Positions 30,870 to 38,899 of a DNA stretch of 64,000 bases are shown one piece after another. Source of the DNA: Rhodococcus sp. KBS0724. GTDB taxonomy: Bacteria; Actinomycetota; Actinomycetes; Mycobacteriales; Mycobacteriaceae. Each line of letters opens with the position of its first letter. Within the stretch, counting starts at the first letter, position 1. The translations under genes were made by a program, and so were the position numbers. The DNA lies in contig NZ_VCBX02000001.1 in NCBI RefSeq assembly GCF_005938745.2, forward strand, positions 1,895,001 through 1,959,000, given 5' to 3'. Under the pieces are notes generated by a model. It was not told where the DNA came from and did not search any database. It saw nothing but the letters and a program-made list of their open reading frames with translations.

Positions 30870-32035
30870 GCAAGTGCCCACGCTGCTTCGTCAGCTTGAC
30901 CCCTGATCACTTTGCCTGGACCCAAGCGTCGGGTACGACCACCGAGGCTGATCCTGTCGCGAGCGCTTACCACGGTGGTCAGGTGCTCTCGCGCAAGATC
31001 ATCGAGTTGCGCCGACCGGTGGATGCACACGCGGGCTGGGCACCGCCGCCGCAACACGCAGAACTCGAACTGGGTGGACCTGTTCGCGAAGTGTGCCCGA
31101 CCTGCCATTACGTCCTTGTGGACGGTTGGCGCAACGCGCAGGTCACCTGCATCGCCATGGCGGGAGCGCGGGCCACGGGTAAGACCGTGTACATCGCGGT
31201 GTTGATCAAGCAGTTGCAATTGCTGGGTGAGAGTTGGGGTGCCGTGGTCGAGCCCTTCGACAGCACCACTGAGGCGACGTACCGGGACCACTACGAGACC
31301 CCGCTGTACGAGGCCCGGGGAATCCTCGAGGCGACACCCGCAGCGCACACCGGCAATCCTTATCAGCGTGAACCTTTGATCTTCAGTCTCGGTCATTGGA
31401 ACAACGTCTCGCAGATCCTCGTAATCCGCGACGTCGCCGGTGAGGACTTGGAGAACCCGGAAAACGCACGTGCTCCGTGGTTGCAGTTCTTTGCGCACGC
31501 CGACGGCGTGCTCTTCATGTTCGATCCGCTCAAAGTCGAATCGGTCACCAACCAACTGCACGATCTGGTGCCCACGCAGGAACGAGTCGGCGGAGATCCC
31601 CGAACAGTGCTGCGCACGGTCCTCGGCATCATCGGGTTGGGAACACCCAACCTCGCCATAATCTTGTCCAAATTTGATGCACTGCAGTCACTTCAGAGCG
31701 TCGAAGGAAGCGATTGGAGTCGGATCATGTCGAACCCCGGCGCCGCGTTCTCCCGAGATTTCAGTTTGCGATCGGCGCCGTATCACGACGGCGATGGTCA
31801 GCTTCTCAACCAAGAAGTCCGCAGCCTCCTCAAGAAGCTTGATGCAACGCCGATGGTGATGTCAGTAGACCAGCCACACACCGGACGCCCGCTGTCCAAC
31901 CGATACTTCGCGGTATCGGCATTGGGTGAATCCCCGGTCGGGGATCGCCTGCACGCCAGTGGGATCACGCCCTTCAGATGTCTCGATCCGGTTCGTTGGG
32001 TGCTTGCGACCCGCGGCGTGTGGCACTGGCAGTGA
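30866..32035 (+). CDS. Zinc-knuckle TRAFAC-like P-loop GTPase
   Basis: A 389-residue protein. Two CxxC pairs (CPRC at residues 4-7, CPTC near 77) form a probable zinc knuckle. The P-loop is AGARATGKTVYIAVL near 98-112, the switch II motif is RDVAGED near 188 (DxxG), and a variant base-recognition motif SKFD near 267 replaces NKxD. This matches the stand-alone GTPases of the double-GTPase/GAP1 systems. It probably acts as the switch of the operon, with the GAP1-like protein as partner. Overlaps its upstream gene by GTGA; about 5 bases separate it from the next gene. Confidence 0.82.
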   Translation: MSKCPRCFVSLTPDHFAWTQASGTTTEADPVASAYHGGQVLSRKIIELRRPVDAHAGWAPPPQHAELELGGPVREVCPTCHYVLVDGWRNAQVTCIAMAGARATGKTVYIAVLIKQLQLLGESWGAVVEPFDSTTEATYRDHYETPLYEARGILEATPAAHTGNPYQREPLIFSLGHWNNVSQILVIRDVAGEDLENPENARAPWLQFFAHADGVLFMFDPLKVESVTNQLHDLVPTQERVGGDPRTVLRTVLGIIGLGTPNLAIILSKFDALQSLQSVEGSDWSRIMSNPGAAFSRDFSLRSAPYHDGDGQLLNQEVRSLLKKLDATPMVMSVDQPHTGRPLSNRYFAVSALGESPVGDRLHASGITPFRCLDPVRWVLATRGVWHWQ

Positions 32036-32039
32036 CGTC

Positions 32040-33398
32040 ATGACTCACTCGGTTCCGGAAGCGGGTAGGGAAGCTCGAGCAGAGATCCTCGATTTCCTGC
32101 TCGAATCAGGCACCTGGAGAACAGGATTGCTCAGTGTGCTCCTCGATGCGGTAAGTGCAGCAGTCGAGGGTGGTCCGGTAGTCGTTCTGGGAGTAACTGA
32201 CGAGCGTGTGGGTCGGCTATGGGTCGGCGCGGTGTCCATGTTGTCCGCACCCAGTTCTGCAGAGGCAATCCGGTGCCGGCACGCCGACGGCCGCGAAGAG
32301 GTTCGCGACGGTGCGCACCTGGTCACGGTATCCACGGCGAATCTGCATTTGTGGGCGGGATCCGATGGTGTTGTGATCGGAGAGGACGACAACTGCAGTC
32401 TGGGGGAGATGTCGATCGACCCACATCAGACCGAACGAGGAACGTCTGTCGCCGTAACGCATTGGTCGCTCCTGGCTGAGGCGGTACTCGTTGATTCTGA
32501 GACAGCGCTCGCGGCGTTCGAACTTCAGGAGTCGATTGACAGGAAATTTGCGGCCGATACGCTGCATCGGTTGTGGCCCTTGGCGATGACAGTGGCGTCG
32601 ACGCCGGAGATGCACGAGTCGATGAGCAGTGCGGCAGAAGTTATCCGAGAGCACTCACCCTGGGCGCTGGTCGAGCAGACCGAACTGTTCAGCCTTGCGG
32701 TGGGTGCCGTCGCCGGCGGGTGCGGCCGCGATGCGGCTGTAGCGTGGCGTGATCGCTTAACCGCGGGTCCTACTCCTGAGCCTGCGGTTCACGTGCCCGA
32801 CCCGTTGATCCGGTTGCCGGAACCAGTGCAAGCACCCACCCCGAATCCTGCTGTGGCTCAGCCGGAAATTCGGACTTTGCTGATGGGTGAAGCCGCAGAT
32901 CTCTCCGCCGACACTGTGCGATTGGGGTGCTCTGTGTCGTGGACGCAACCGAGGTCGAGTCCGTTGGAGGTTGATCTTGTGGCCTTCCTACTCGACGAGA
33001 GCCGCACGGTCAGCACCGACGAGGATTTTGTCTTCTACAATTCGCCGGTGGGAGGCGGAGGTGCGGTTGCGCTGTCCGTGCTGACGCCCGAGGCGCAGCG
33101 TGTGGACATTGATTTCGGAGCGTTGGCGCCGCGGTACCACCGAGTGGCCTTGGGAATCGTCATCACCGGGCCTGGGTCGTTCAGCCAGCTGAACCCGCTG
33201 CGAATAGTTCTGACCGACAACGAAGTTCCGGTCGCCGATTCGATCTGTACGCATGGCACCACTGAACAGGCGATGATCGTGGGCGAGTTCTACATTCGGG
33301 CAGGCCGTTGGCGGGCGCGATCAGTCTGGCAGGGGTATGACGGTGGCCTCGCGGCGTTGGCGACGTCGTACGGCGTTGTCGTGGACGGCCCCGGGTGA
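32040..33398 (+). CDS. GAP1 middle-module / TerD-like fusion protein
   Basis: A 452-residue two-part protein. Residues of about 15-230 repeat the second module of the GAP1-like protein at 26950: WRTGLLSVLLDAV, GGPVVVLGVTDERVGRLWVGAVSML and HWSLLAEAVLVDSETALAAFEL align block by block with it. Residues of about 280-452 are TerD-like (VDLVAFLLDESRTV, DFVFYNSP, AMIVGEFYIRAGRWRARSVWQGYDGGLAALATSYGV). The acidic calcium loop GDNLTGxGxGDDE of true TerD is missing. The fusion physically links the GTPase partner module with a Ter-type sensor. The start ATG lies 5 bases after the GTPase stop; the next gene overlaps (GTGA). Confidence 0.8.
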   Translation: MTHSVPEAGREARAEILDFLLESGTWRTGLLSVLLDAVSAAVEGGPVVVLGVTDERVGRLWVGAVSMLSAPSSAEAIRCRHADGREEVRDGAHLVTVSTANLHLWAGSDGVVIGEDDNCSLGEMSIDPHQTERGTSVAVTHWSLLAEAVLVDSETALAAFELQESIDRKFAADTLHRLWPLAMTVASTPEMHESMSSAAEVIREHSPWALVEQTELFSLAVGAVAGGCGRDAAVAWRDRLTAGPTPEPAVHVPDPLIRLPEPVQAPTPNPAVAQPEIRTLLMGEAADLSADTVRLGCSVSWTQPRSSPLEVDLVAFLLDESRTVSTDEDFVFYNSPVGGGGAVALSVLTPEAQRVDIDFGALAPRYHRVALGIVITGPGSFSQLNPLRIVLTDNEVPVADSICTHGTTEQAMIVGEFYIRAGRWRARSVWQGYDGGLAALATSYGVVVDGPG

Positions 33399-34009
33399 TC
33401 GATTCTGCTACCCGCCGCACTGCTTACGTTCGTGGTCAACTGACTGATCCTTACTCGGCGTCGCTGTTGGTGGTGACGATGATGCCGGTTCTGTCGGCGA
33501 TAGCGTTCGGTTCGATCCTGTGGCGACCTCTCGGGTATGTCGTCGCGGTTGCCTCGCTCTTCTATGTACAGAGATTGCATCGCTGGATTGGATCCGGATT
33601 GCAACGCATCGGTCCGGGGGCGTCGACGAGCAGGATGTACCGCGCTACAACCTATTTGGTGATCGTCCTCCTAGCTGCGATGCTGTCCATACCTGTCGTG
33701 CAAGTCTTCTTTCGTGGTGATCTCGCGGCAATGGCCGCGCCGACCATTGTTGCGGAGATGACCGACGGGTGGCAGGGGGCCACGACACCGGATGCGATTT
33801 ACGGTTCCACACCGACCTGGCCGTCGTACGCACCCTGTCAGTTCGTTCAAGAATGGACCGGACTGACGGTGGCGAACTCGTGCTATTCGGCAGTGGGGTA
33901 CGTGCGGATGTGGCAGATGCCCACCGCGTTGCCGATGTTGTGTTCTCTCACCATGATTTACATCCTCTTCCCCCTTACGCTGGCCAGATTCGGTCGGTTG
34001 AACAAGTAG
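33395..34009 (+). CDS. Small membrane protein of the VWA/tubulin operon
   Basis: A 204-residue protein with about four hydrophobic segments: SASLLVVTMMPVLSAIAFGSI, RPLGYVVAVASLFYV, YLVIVLLAAMLSIPVVQVFF and a C-terminal ALPMLCSLTMIYILFPLTLARF. Between the last two lies an exposed-looking stretch with two cysteines (CQFVQEW, NSCYSAV) and many aromatic residues, probably outside the membrane. No known family is recognised. It begins within the stop of the TerD fusion (GTGA overlap). Confidence 0.72.
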   Translation: MIDSATRRTAYVRGQLTDPYSASLLVVTMMPVLSAIAFGSILWRPLGYVVAVASLFYVQRLHRWIGSGLQRIGPGASTSRMYRATTYLVIVLLAAMLSIPVVQVFFRGDLAAMAAPTIVAEMTDGWQGATTPDAIYGSTPTWPSYAPCQFVQEWTGLTVANSCYSAVGYVRMWQMPTALPMLCSLTMIYILFPLTLARFGRLNK

Positions 34010-34030
34010 CCTTCGACTTCCCTCGAAGGC
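34009..34030 (+). other. Intra-operon hairpin before the DUF4407-like gene
   Basis: gccttcga/tcgaaggc form an 8-bp stem around cttccc, beginning on the last base of the upstream stop codon and ending 16 bases before ATG 34047. It lacks a T run, so it is more likely a translational or mRNA-stability element than a terminator. This is inferred from position. Confidence 0.4.
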
Positions 34031-34046
34031 ATTGAAATGGATCGGT

Positions 34047-35666
34047 ATGACGAAGAAGTATTATCTTGCGCGCTTGGCGGGCTCACGCGTCGATGTTCTG
34101 GAGAGACTTCCAGGCTCGGTCGCCAAGCAGACGGCCATGGGATCGGTGCTGTTGACGACAGCCGGATTCGCCACCATTTCAGCTGCCTATGCGTTGACTA
34201 TCACTGGTATCGCCACAGGATGGACGGCTCTTGCCGGCGGAATGGTGTGGGGGCTGGCGATTCTCAACCTCGACCGTCTGCTCGTAATCGGGCTTTCGCA
34301 TGAGAAGCGCATTGGGCGCAGCGTGATGCTCGCGATTCCTCGAGTGGTGTTGGCGATCGTCATCGGCTTTGTCATCTCGACTCCGTTGATGCTCAAGGTA
34401 TTCGAGACCGAAATCGAAACCCAACTCAATCGCAACATCCTTGCCTCACAAGAGCAATTGAGGACGGACCTCAAGGACTCGACATTGAGTTCCGACCTGA
34501 CCGAGGCGGAAGCCGAGTTGGCGCAGATGCGTGCGTTGATCAACGCCGGCCCCACGGCCGACCCGGCTGCCAACCCGGAAGTTGGACTGGTCCAGGCCGA
34601 AATCGAGAAACTCGAGGCAACGGCAGCGAAGCAGAAAGCTGATTACGACGCGGCCCGGACGAGGGCCCTTGAAGAAGAAGAGGGTACTGCCGGAACGGGA
34701 GTGCCTGGTTGTGCGGCGCTTTGTGTCGAGAAGAAGCGACTTGCGTCCGACGCCGAGAAGCTGTGGCAGGAAACAGTCGAGCAGATCGGGGCGAAGGAAG
34801 TCGAAAAGGCCTCGGTCGTCGCCACACTCAAGGATGTCCTGCTGCAGGAGAGTGAGAAGGCCGTCGCCGACGCCGAACGTGATCTACCGGCGGTCGAGCA
34901 GAACGTCGAGACGCTGCGCACCCAGGTCGACAGCGCCCAGAACGGGTCGTATGCGCTCGAACAGGCAAACAAGGGAATCATCGCCAGGCTCAAAGCACTC
35001 AACGATCTCTCCGGCAGCGACGGCACCGCGGGTATGGCGCACATGGCGGTTTCGGTGCTGTTCATGTTGATCGAATTGCTTCCGGTGCTCTTCAAAGTCA
35101 TGTCCAACGCCGGTACCCGCACGCCGTACGACGAGTTGGTCGAAGCCTTCGAAGAGGAAGAGAAGCGCGATGCGACGGAAGAAATCGATACCCGCAAACG
35201 GGTGTCGGAGTTCCGCCGAGATGCCGAGTTCGAAGCCGAGCAGGACCGCATCAGCAAGCAGCAGGAAACAGTACTCAAGGTCAACGAGACAGTAGTTGCG
35301 CACCAAGCTGAGGTCGTCGACGAGGCACTCGAACAATGGAGTCGGCATGCAAAGCGTGTGTCGACCGAACGGCTACGTGACTGGGAACGTGGTTTGATCG
35401 GCGAGGCTCGATTGAGCCCCGAAAGCGGGGCGAGTGACGTGGAAACCCGTCGGTCGGAGCAATCACCGTCGGCGAGGTCGTCAGCACCAGGTGTGGTGTT
35501 GGACAAGCCGCGCAACCCGGTCACGGCTCCGTATATCGGTGGAGGGTATCCGCAGAGTCCCGCGACAGGCGGCGCGCCCGCCGGCCCGTTGCCGCATTGG
35601 ATGTCCGAGACGACCTGGGCCGACGGTCCGGCTTCACACCTACAGCCGCCCGAGTCGATGCAGTAA
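34047..35666 (+). CDS. DUF4407-like membrane coiled-coil protein
   Basis: A 539-residue protein. Residues 30-125 have three membrane helices (AMGSVLLTTAGFATISAAYAL, GWTALAGGMVWGLAIL followed by NLDRLLV, VVLAIVIGFVISTPLML), then EIETQLN opens a long coiled coil of about 200 residues, then a further helix MAVSVLFMLIELLPVLFKVM near 335, then a charged helical tail and a Pro/Gly-rich end. This order (helices, NLDR motif, coiled coil, late ELLPV helix) is that of DUF4407 proteins, which accompany VWA and tubulin-like genes. The function is unknown; a membrane scaffold is likely. ATG 34047 is chosen over TTG 34032. Confidence 0.85.
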   Translation: MTKKYYLARLAGSRVDVLERLPGSVAKQTAMGSVLLTTAGFATISAAYALTITGIATGWTALAGGMVWGLAILNLDRLLVIGLSHEKRIGRSVMLAIPRVVLAIVIGFVISTPLMLKVFETEIETQLNRNILASQEQLRTDLKDSTLSSDLTEAEAELAQMRALINAGPTADPAANPEVGLVQAEIEKLEATAAKQKADYDAARTRALEEEEGTAGTGVPGCAALCVEKKRLASDAEKLWQETVEQIGAKEVEKASVVATLKDVLLQESEKAVADAERDLPAVEQNVETLRTQVDSAQNGSYALEQANKGIIARLKALNDLSGSDGTAGMAHMAVSVLFMLIELLPVLFKVMSNAGTRTPYDELVEAFEEEEKRDATEEIDTRKRVSEFRRDAEFEAEQDRISKQQETVLKVNETVVAHQAEVVDEALEQWSRHAKRVSTERLRDWERGLIGEARLSPESGASDVETRRSEQSPSARSSAPGVVLDKPRNPVTAPYIGGGYPQSPATGGAPAGPLPHWMSETTWADGPASHLQPPESMQ

Positions 35667-36250
35667 TGAGCATCGAACTCGAGATCGAGGGGATTGTCCG
35701 CTCGCACATCGACGTTCGTGTTGTGGTCGACGACGGCGCGAAAGAGCTGGCTCGCGGCCTTGTCGAACAGTTGACGCACTGGATAGCCGACGAGTGTGCA
35801 CGTCGCCCGATTCTTTCGGACCTGTTTGCTGTCAGCGTCACACACGTCGGTGGGCATGTGTCCTTCAACAGTCTGGTCAACTGCGCCCACGGCAAGAAGG
35901 GTCGGCCTTTCCTGGAACGACCTTCTCGAACCGTGGTGTCGGTGGTTGTCGGCTCGGCTCCCGCCGTTCTCAGCCAACGCGGCAACGCTGAAATCTCCAC
36001 GGCACCTGCGATGTTGGTGTGGTTGATCGGGGATGATGCGGCGTCGGCGTTGCTGACGGTGCATGGTCGGATAGGGCCGAGAGATCGAAGGACAGTCGCT
36101 GACAACTCGCTGACGCCGGAGCTTTTTGTCTCTGTCTGTCAGATACTGGTGCGAGGAATACTCGAACGGCCGGGTGAGTGGTGCGGCGAATTGATCGGAA
36201 GCGCTGCTGTGAGCGCAGCGATGCGAGGTGTGGGATATGCGGTGTCGTGA
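35666..36250 (+). CDS. Unrecognised small protein of the VWA/tubulin operon
   Basis: A 194-residue soluble protein starting MSIELEIEGIVRSHIDVRVVVDDG. It has alternating strands and helices, a cysteine in NCAHGKKGRPF, and no motif that I recognise. ATG 35666 shares its A with the upstream TAA stop (TAATG), which argues for this start and for coupled translation; the longer reading from 35597 would run inside the DUF4407-like gene. Confidence 0.72.
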   Translation: MSIELEIEGIVRSHIDVRVVVDDGAKELARGLVEQLTHWIADECARRPILSDLFAVSVTHVGGHVSFNSLVNCAHGKKGRPFLERPSRTVVSVVVGSAPAVLSQRGNAEISTAPAMLVWLIGDDAASALLTVHGRIGPRDRRTVADNSLTPELFVSVCQILVRGILERPGEWCGELIGSAAVSAAMRGVGYAVS

Positions 36251-36277
36251 TAGCTCTGGTTTTCTGGTGGGTCGGGT

Positions 36278-37798
36278 ATGAGTGTTGATGTCACGAGACT
36301 GAGCATCCTCCGCAATGTTGAATCGCCGGAGGGCTTTCCGGCGTTGGAGGTGAAGTCTCCGAAGGGCGTCGGGCGTGGTTTTCGCTGTCTCTTCCGCGAG
36401 TTCGAGAACGCGAGCGACGTTGTAGTCGCGAATGTGCGGTGGTTGATCGATTTTCGTGCGAACCTGGCGCCGGGGGATCGTTCTACGCTCGACGCGTCTT
36501 TTCTGTGGCCACTCGAACTTGTCGAGTCGAGCGGTGTCGCCGTGGGGTACCTGACCGCCGTCGTCCCGGGACGCTTCGAAGAGCAAGTGCAGACACCCTA
36601 TTCGGGCCTTGTGACGGTAGCTCGAACTCTGGACTGGCTGAACAATCCCGCCCATGCAAAAGATGTGGGTGCATCGGTGATCGTCGAACCCGATGACATC
36701 ATCGTGCGTTCGGCCTACTGTGCTCAGATCGCGCGCGCGACGGCCTTCCTCCATTCTCGAGGTGTTGTGTTCGGCGACATCGGGCCGCTGCGCGTGGTCA
36801 CGAGCGATTCACCCATCGACGTGGTCATGATCGGTTCCGAGTTCATGCACGCCGCAGAGTCTCCCTGGCAAGGACCCGGAGTGCATTCGCCTGGTATGAC
36901 GCCACCGGAATGCATTGGTGACGAGAGAATTCAAGATGTAGGCACGGATCTCTTCAAACTGTCGTTGCTATTTCGCGATGTACTCGGTGCTGCTGCTGAG
37001 CAGACATCGCAGTCATCACCGTTGTCGGCGTTGGTCGGACGCGTAGATCACGGCGGAATTGAGATGTTCGAACGAGGACTGGGGTCGGATCCTGGCGCGC
37101 GCCCGTCGGCCGTTGAGTGGTACGCGTATCTGTACTCGCAGACCATCGTGCATTCGGCTCCGCCTGTGATCGAGATGTTCGGTGCGGATCCTGAACACGG
37201 GATTCGACATCAATCCATCGAATTCACCTGGAGTGTTCAGGGGCACCGGAGGCTCAAGCTCGAAACTCCCTGGGGTGAGGTTCAAGAACTCGACATCAGT
37301 GCGTCGAGGCACAGGTTGACGTTGAGGCAGTCTGGGCAGTTCCGTCTGATCGCATCAAATCCGAGTGGAACCACCGAGCGGCCCAGCGACATCGTGTATG
37401 CCTTCGACCCACCCGCTGTGCGATTCGTCGAAGTTCCCGAGTTGGGTGGGATTGCACAGGCCATGACCGGTCTGGATTCGACGGTGTTGTCTGAGCGAGT
37501 GGTGCAAGGCGCCGAGTTCAATTGGCTTTACGGCAATTTCGACACCATGGCGATGCCGGAGTTGCCACCGCTACCGGAGCTCCCGCAGTTTGATTCTCCG
37601 GGTGTTCCACTGCAACAGATTGATTGGACGGGGCTGACGTCGATCGTCAACGACGCGATGCGTGCCGCCGATACCGAAGTGCGTCATGGAGCAACCGGCC
37701 GAGGGAACATTGTGGCCAAGGCAGGAACGCTTTTCGCCCGCGTGCGACTACGCGCCGATACGTTGACCAGCAGCCTTTTCCGATCGCGAACTCGGTGA
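36278..37798 (+). CDS. Pseudokinase-like protein with Ig-like domain
   Basis: A 506-residue protein whose first 300 residues follow the fold order of the protein kinases found with VWA/TerD genes: the helix AYCAQIARATAFLHSRGVVFGDI (HRD-loop position near 158-168), the activation segment position MIGSEFMHA near 183, then SPGMTPPECIGD, which is the APE/TPPE-like block. The HRD-loop asparagine and the DFG aspartate are both replaced (GDIGPLRVV and IGSEF), and no glycine-rich loop is evident, so ATP phosphotransfer is unlikely. Residues of about 290-385 look like an Ig-like domain (HQSIEFTWSVQGHRRLKLETPWG). It ends the operon; 27 bases separate it from the preceding gene. Confidence 0.68.
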   Translation: MSVDVTRLSILRNVESPEGFPALEVKSPKGVGRGFRCLFREFENASDVVVANVRWLIDFRANLAPGDRSTLDASFLWPLELVESSGVAVGYLTAVVPGRFEEQVQTPYSGLVTVARTLDWLNNPAHAKDVGASVIVEPDDIIVRSAYCAQIARATAFLHSRGVVFGDIGPLRVVTSDSPIDVVMIGSEFMHAAESPWQGPGVHSPGMTPPECIGDERIQDVGTDLFKLSLLFRDVLGAAAEQTSQSSPLSALVGRVDHGGIEMFERGLGSDPGARPSAVEWYAYLYSQTIVHSAPPVIEMFGADPEHGIRHQSIEFTWSVQGHRRLKLETPWGEVQELDISASRHRLTLRQSGQFRLIASNPSGTTERPSDIVYAFDPPAVRFVEVPELGGIAQAMTGLDSTVLSERVVQGAEFNWLYGNFDTMAMPELPPLPELPQFDSPGVPLQQIDWTGLTSIVNDAMRAADTEVRHGATGRGNIVAKAGTLFARVRLRADTLTSSLFRSRTR

Positions 37799-37855
37799 GT
37801 AGGGCATGAATATTCGGGTACCCCGAAAAGGTCTGCAAGTGTGGAGGAGGAAGCC

Positions 37856-38089
37856 ATGCGTGTAAAAAGCCTGGTCGGGGCAGGCGCAGTGGCAGTTGCT
37901 CTGGTTGCTGGTCCCGTTGCCCAAGCGTCCGCGGAAGGCTCTGCTGCTCCGGGCTCCGACAGCCTGCCGGACACCCTGACCTGCGAAAGTGTCTTCGATG
38001 CCTTGGAGGATCAGAGCCCGGAGTGGACAGAGGAGGGGATCGACCAAGTCGAAGACTGGTGTGAGTCGATCACCGGTGAAGAGGACTGA
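37856..38089 (+). CDS. Small secreted protein, two conserved cysteines
   Basis: A 77-residue exported protein: signal peptide MRVKSLVGAGAVAVALVAGPVAQASA, then about 50 acidic residues with two cysteines (TCESVF and WCESIT) that could form one disulphide. GGAGGAGG lies just upstream of ATG 37856, giving a strong start; the GTG at 37841 would overlap that ribosome site and is rejected. It follows the pseudokinase gene by 57 bases and may be expressed from the same transcript or alone. Function unknown. Confidence 0.78.
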   Translation: MRVKSLVGAGAVAVALVAGPVAQASAEGSAAPGSDSLPDTLTCESVFDALEDQSPEWTEEGIDQVEDWCESITGEED

Positions 38090-38092
38090 TCG

Positions 38093-38518
38093 TCAGCCGC
38101 GCGCGATGATGCGCCGTGACAGTCGCCAGCGGCCGTCTTCCAGTTCGAACTCGTCGGCGTAACTTCCGACGCCGCTGAGGCGAGGCGTCGTGGCGGTGTC
38201 GACGTAAAACGTCCACACCGCTTCGGCGCGGGCTGTTGTGTCCGACGTGACCTCGACAGCGATTGCGGTGGTGACGTGGCGGGTGAAGGTGCCCGGACCC
38301 TGAATGCCTGCCGTGCGGCGCTCGCGCACGCCGGCAGCTATTTCCTCGCGGCCGCGTCGTACCTGTAGGGGCAACCCGCGGTCCGGGTTGGCCGGCATCG
38401 TCCATTCGGCTTGCCGAGTGAATTGTTCGACGTAATCGTCGACGGTCCCCGTATCGGCGAGGTGGGCGATCCGCGCAAGTGTGGTTCGGATCTGTTCGGC
38501 CGGGCTTTCGGGCTGCAT
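38093..38518 (-). CDS. SnoaL/NTF2-like protein
   Basis: A 141-residue cone-fold protein of the NTF2 superfamily: an N-terminal helix pair (IRTTLARIAHLADTGTVDDYVEQF), a FTRQAEWTMPA segment, RHVTTAIAVEVTSDTTARAEAVWTFYV, and the typical final YADEFELEDGRWRLSRRII. Members are isomerases, dehydratases or aromatic-dioxygenase-like subunits; the substrate cannot be guessed. The start at 38518 has AAGGAG four bases upstream; an ATG 15 bases earlier overlaps that site. It converges with the small secreted gene (3-base gap). Confidence 0.82.
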   Translation of the reverse strand: MQPESPAEQIRTTLARIAHLADTGTVDDYVEQFTRQAEWTMPANPDRGLPLQVRRGREEIAAGVRERRTAGIQGPGTFTRHVTTAIAVEVTSDTTARAEAVWTFYVDTATTPRLSGVGSYADEFELEDGRWRLSRRIIARG

Positions 38519-38899
38519 CTGTCTCCTTGGCATCAGGGTGGGATTTCCGGACGCTACCGCGATGAGCTGGGATTAGTAGGTCCGGTCTCGTTGAGCGGAC
38601 GTGAGATTGGCGAGTTCGGATCACCGTGAGTCCAACTATTTCCCCAACATGAGGGGAAATGATTAAGTGTGTTCACGAAGGCAAGTGCCTTGAATCTGAC
38701 CGGAAGGTTTACCGTGTCCGTCCCTCTGCGATGTCTGCGCTGACTTCTTCAGCGCCACACCGGCTGGTGTAGCTCTCAGTACCCGCTGAACTGATCCGAA
38801 GTTCGGGTTCTTCGAGGCCACCAGGACGACCACTTTCCCTTTTGCGTGCCGCGCTCTGCGCGCGTTGCTCCGCACCCTCATACGAAGGACTTCACCTCC
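38519..38899 (+). promoter_or_regulatory. Regulatory region upstream of the ABC importer/dioxygenase genes
   Basis: No gene is seen in these 381 bases. Two palindromes stand out: atttcccc-N7-ggggaaat (38638-38660), perfect over 8 bp per arm, and aaggca-N2-tgcctt (38678-38691). They lie about 210-260 bases before the lipoprotein start, where promoter and operator would be expected. I see no riboswitch of known type. Confidence 0.45.

Noticed and set aside
34643..36754. 703-residue minus-strand ORF
   Set aside because: It is antisense to three well-supported plus-strand genes and its composition (Arg/Ser/Thr/His rich, no motifs) is typical of a high-GC shadow frame.
38519..38899. SAM or other riboswitch before the importer operon
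   Set aside because: The typical conserved loop sequences could not be found; only palindromes are visible.
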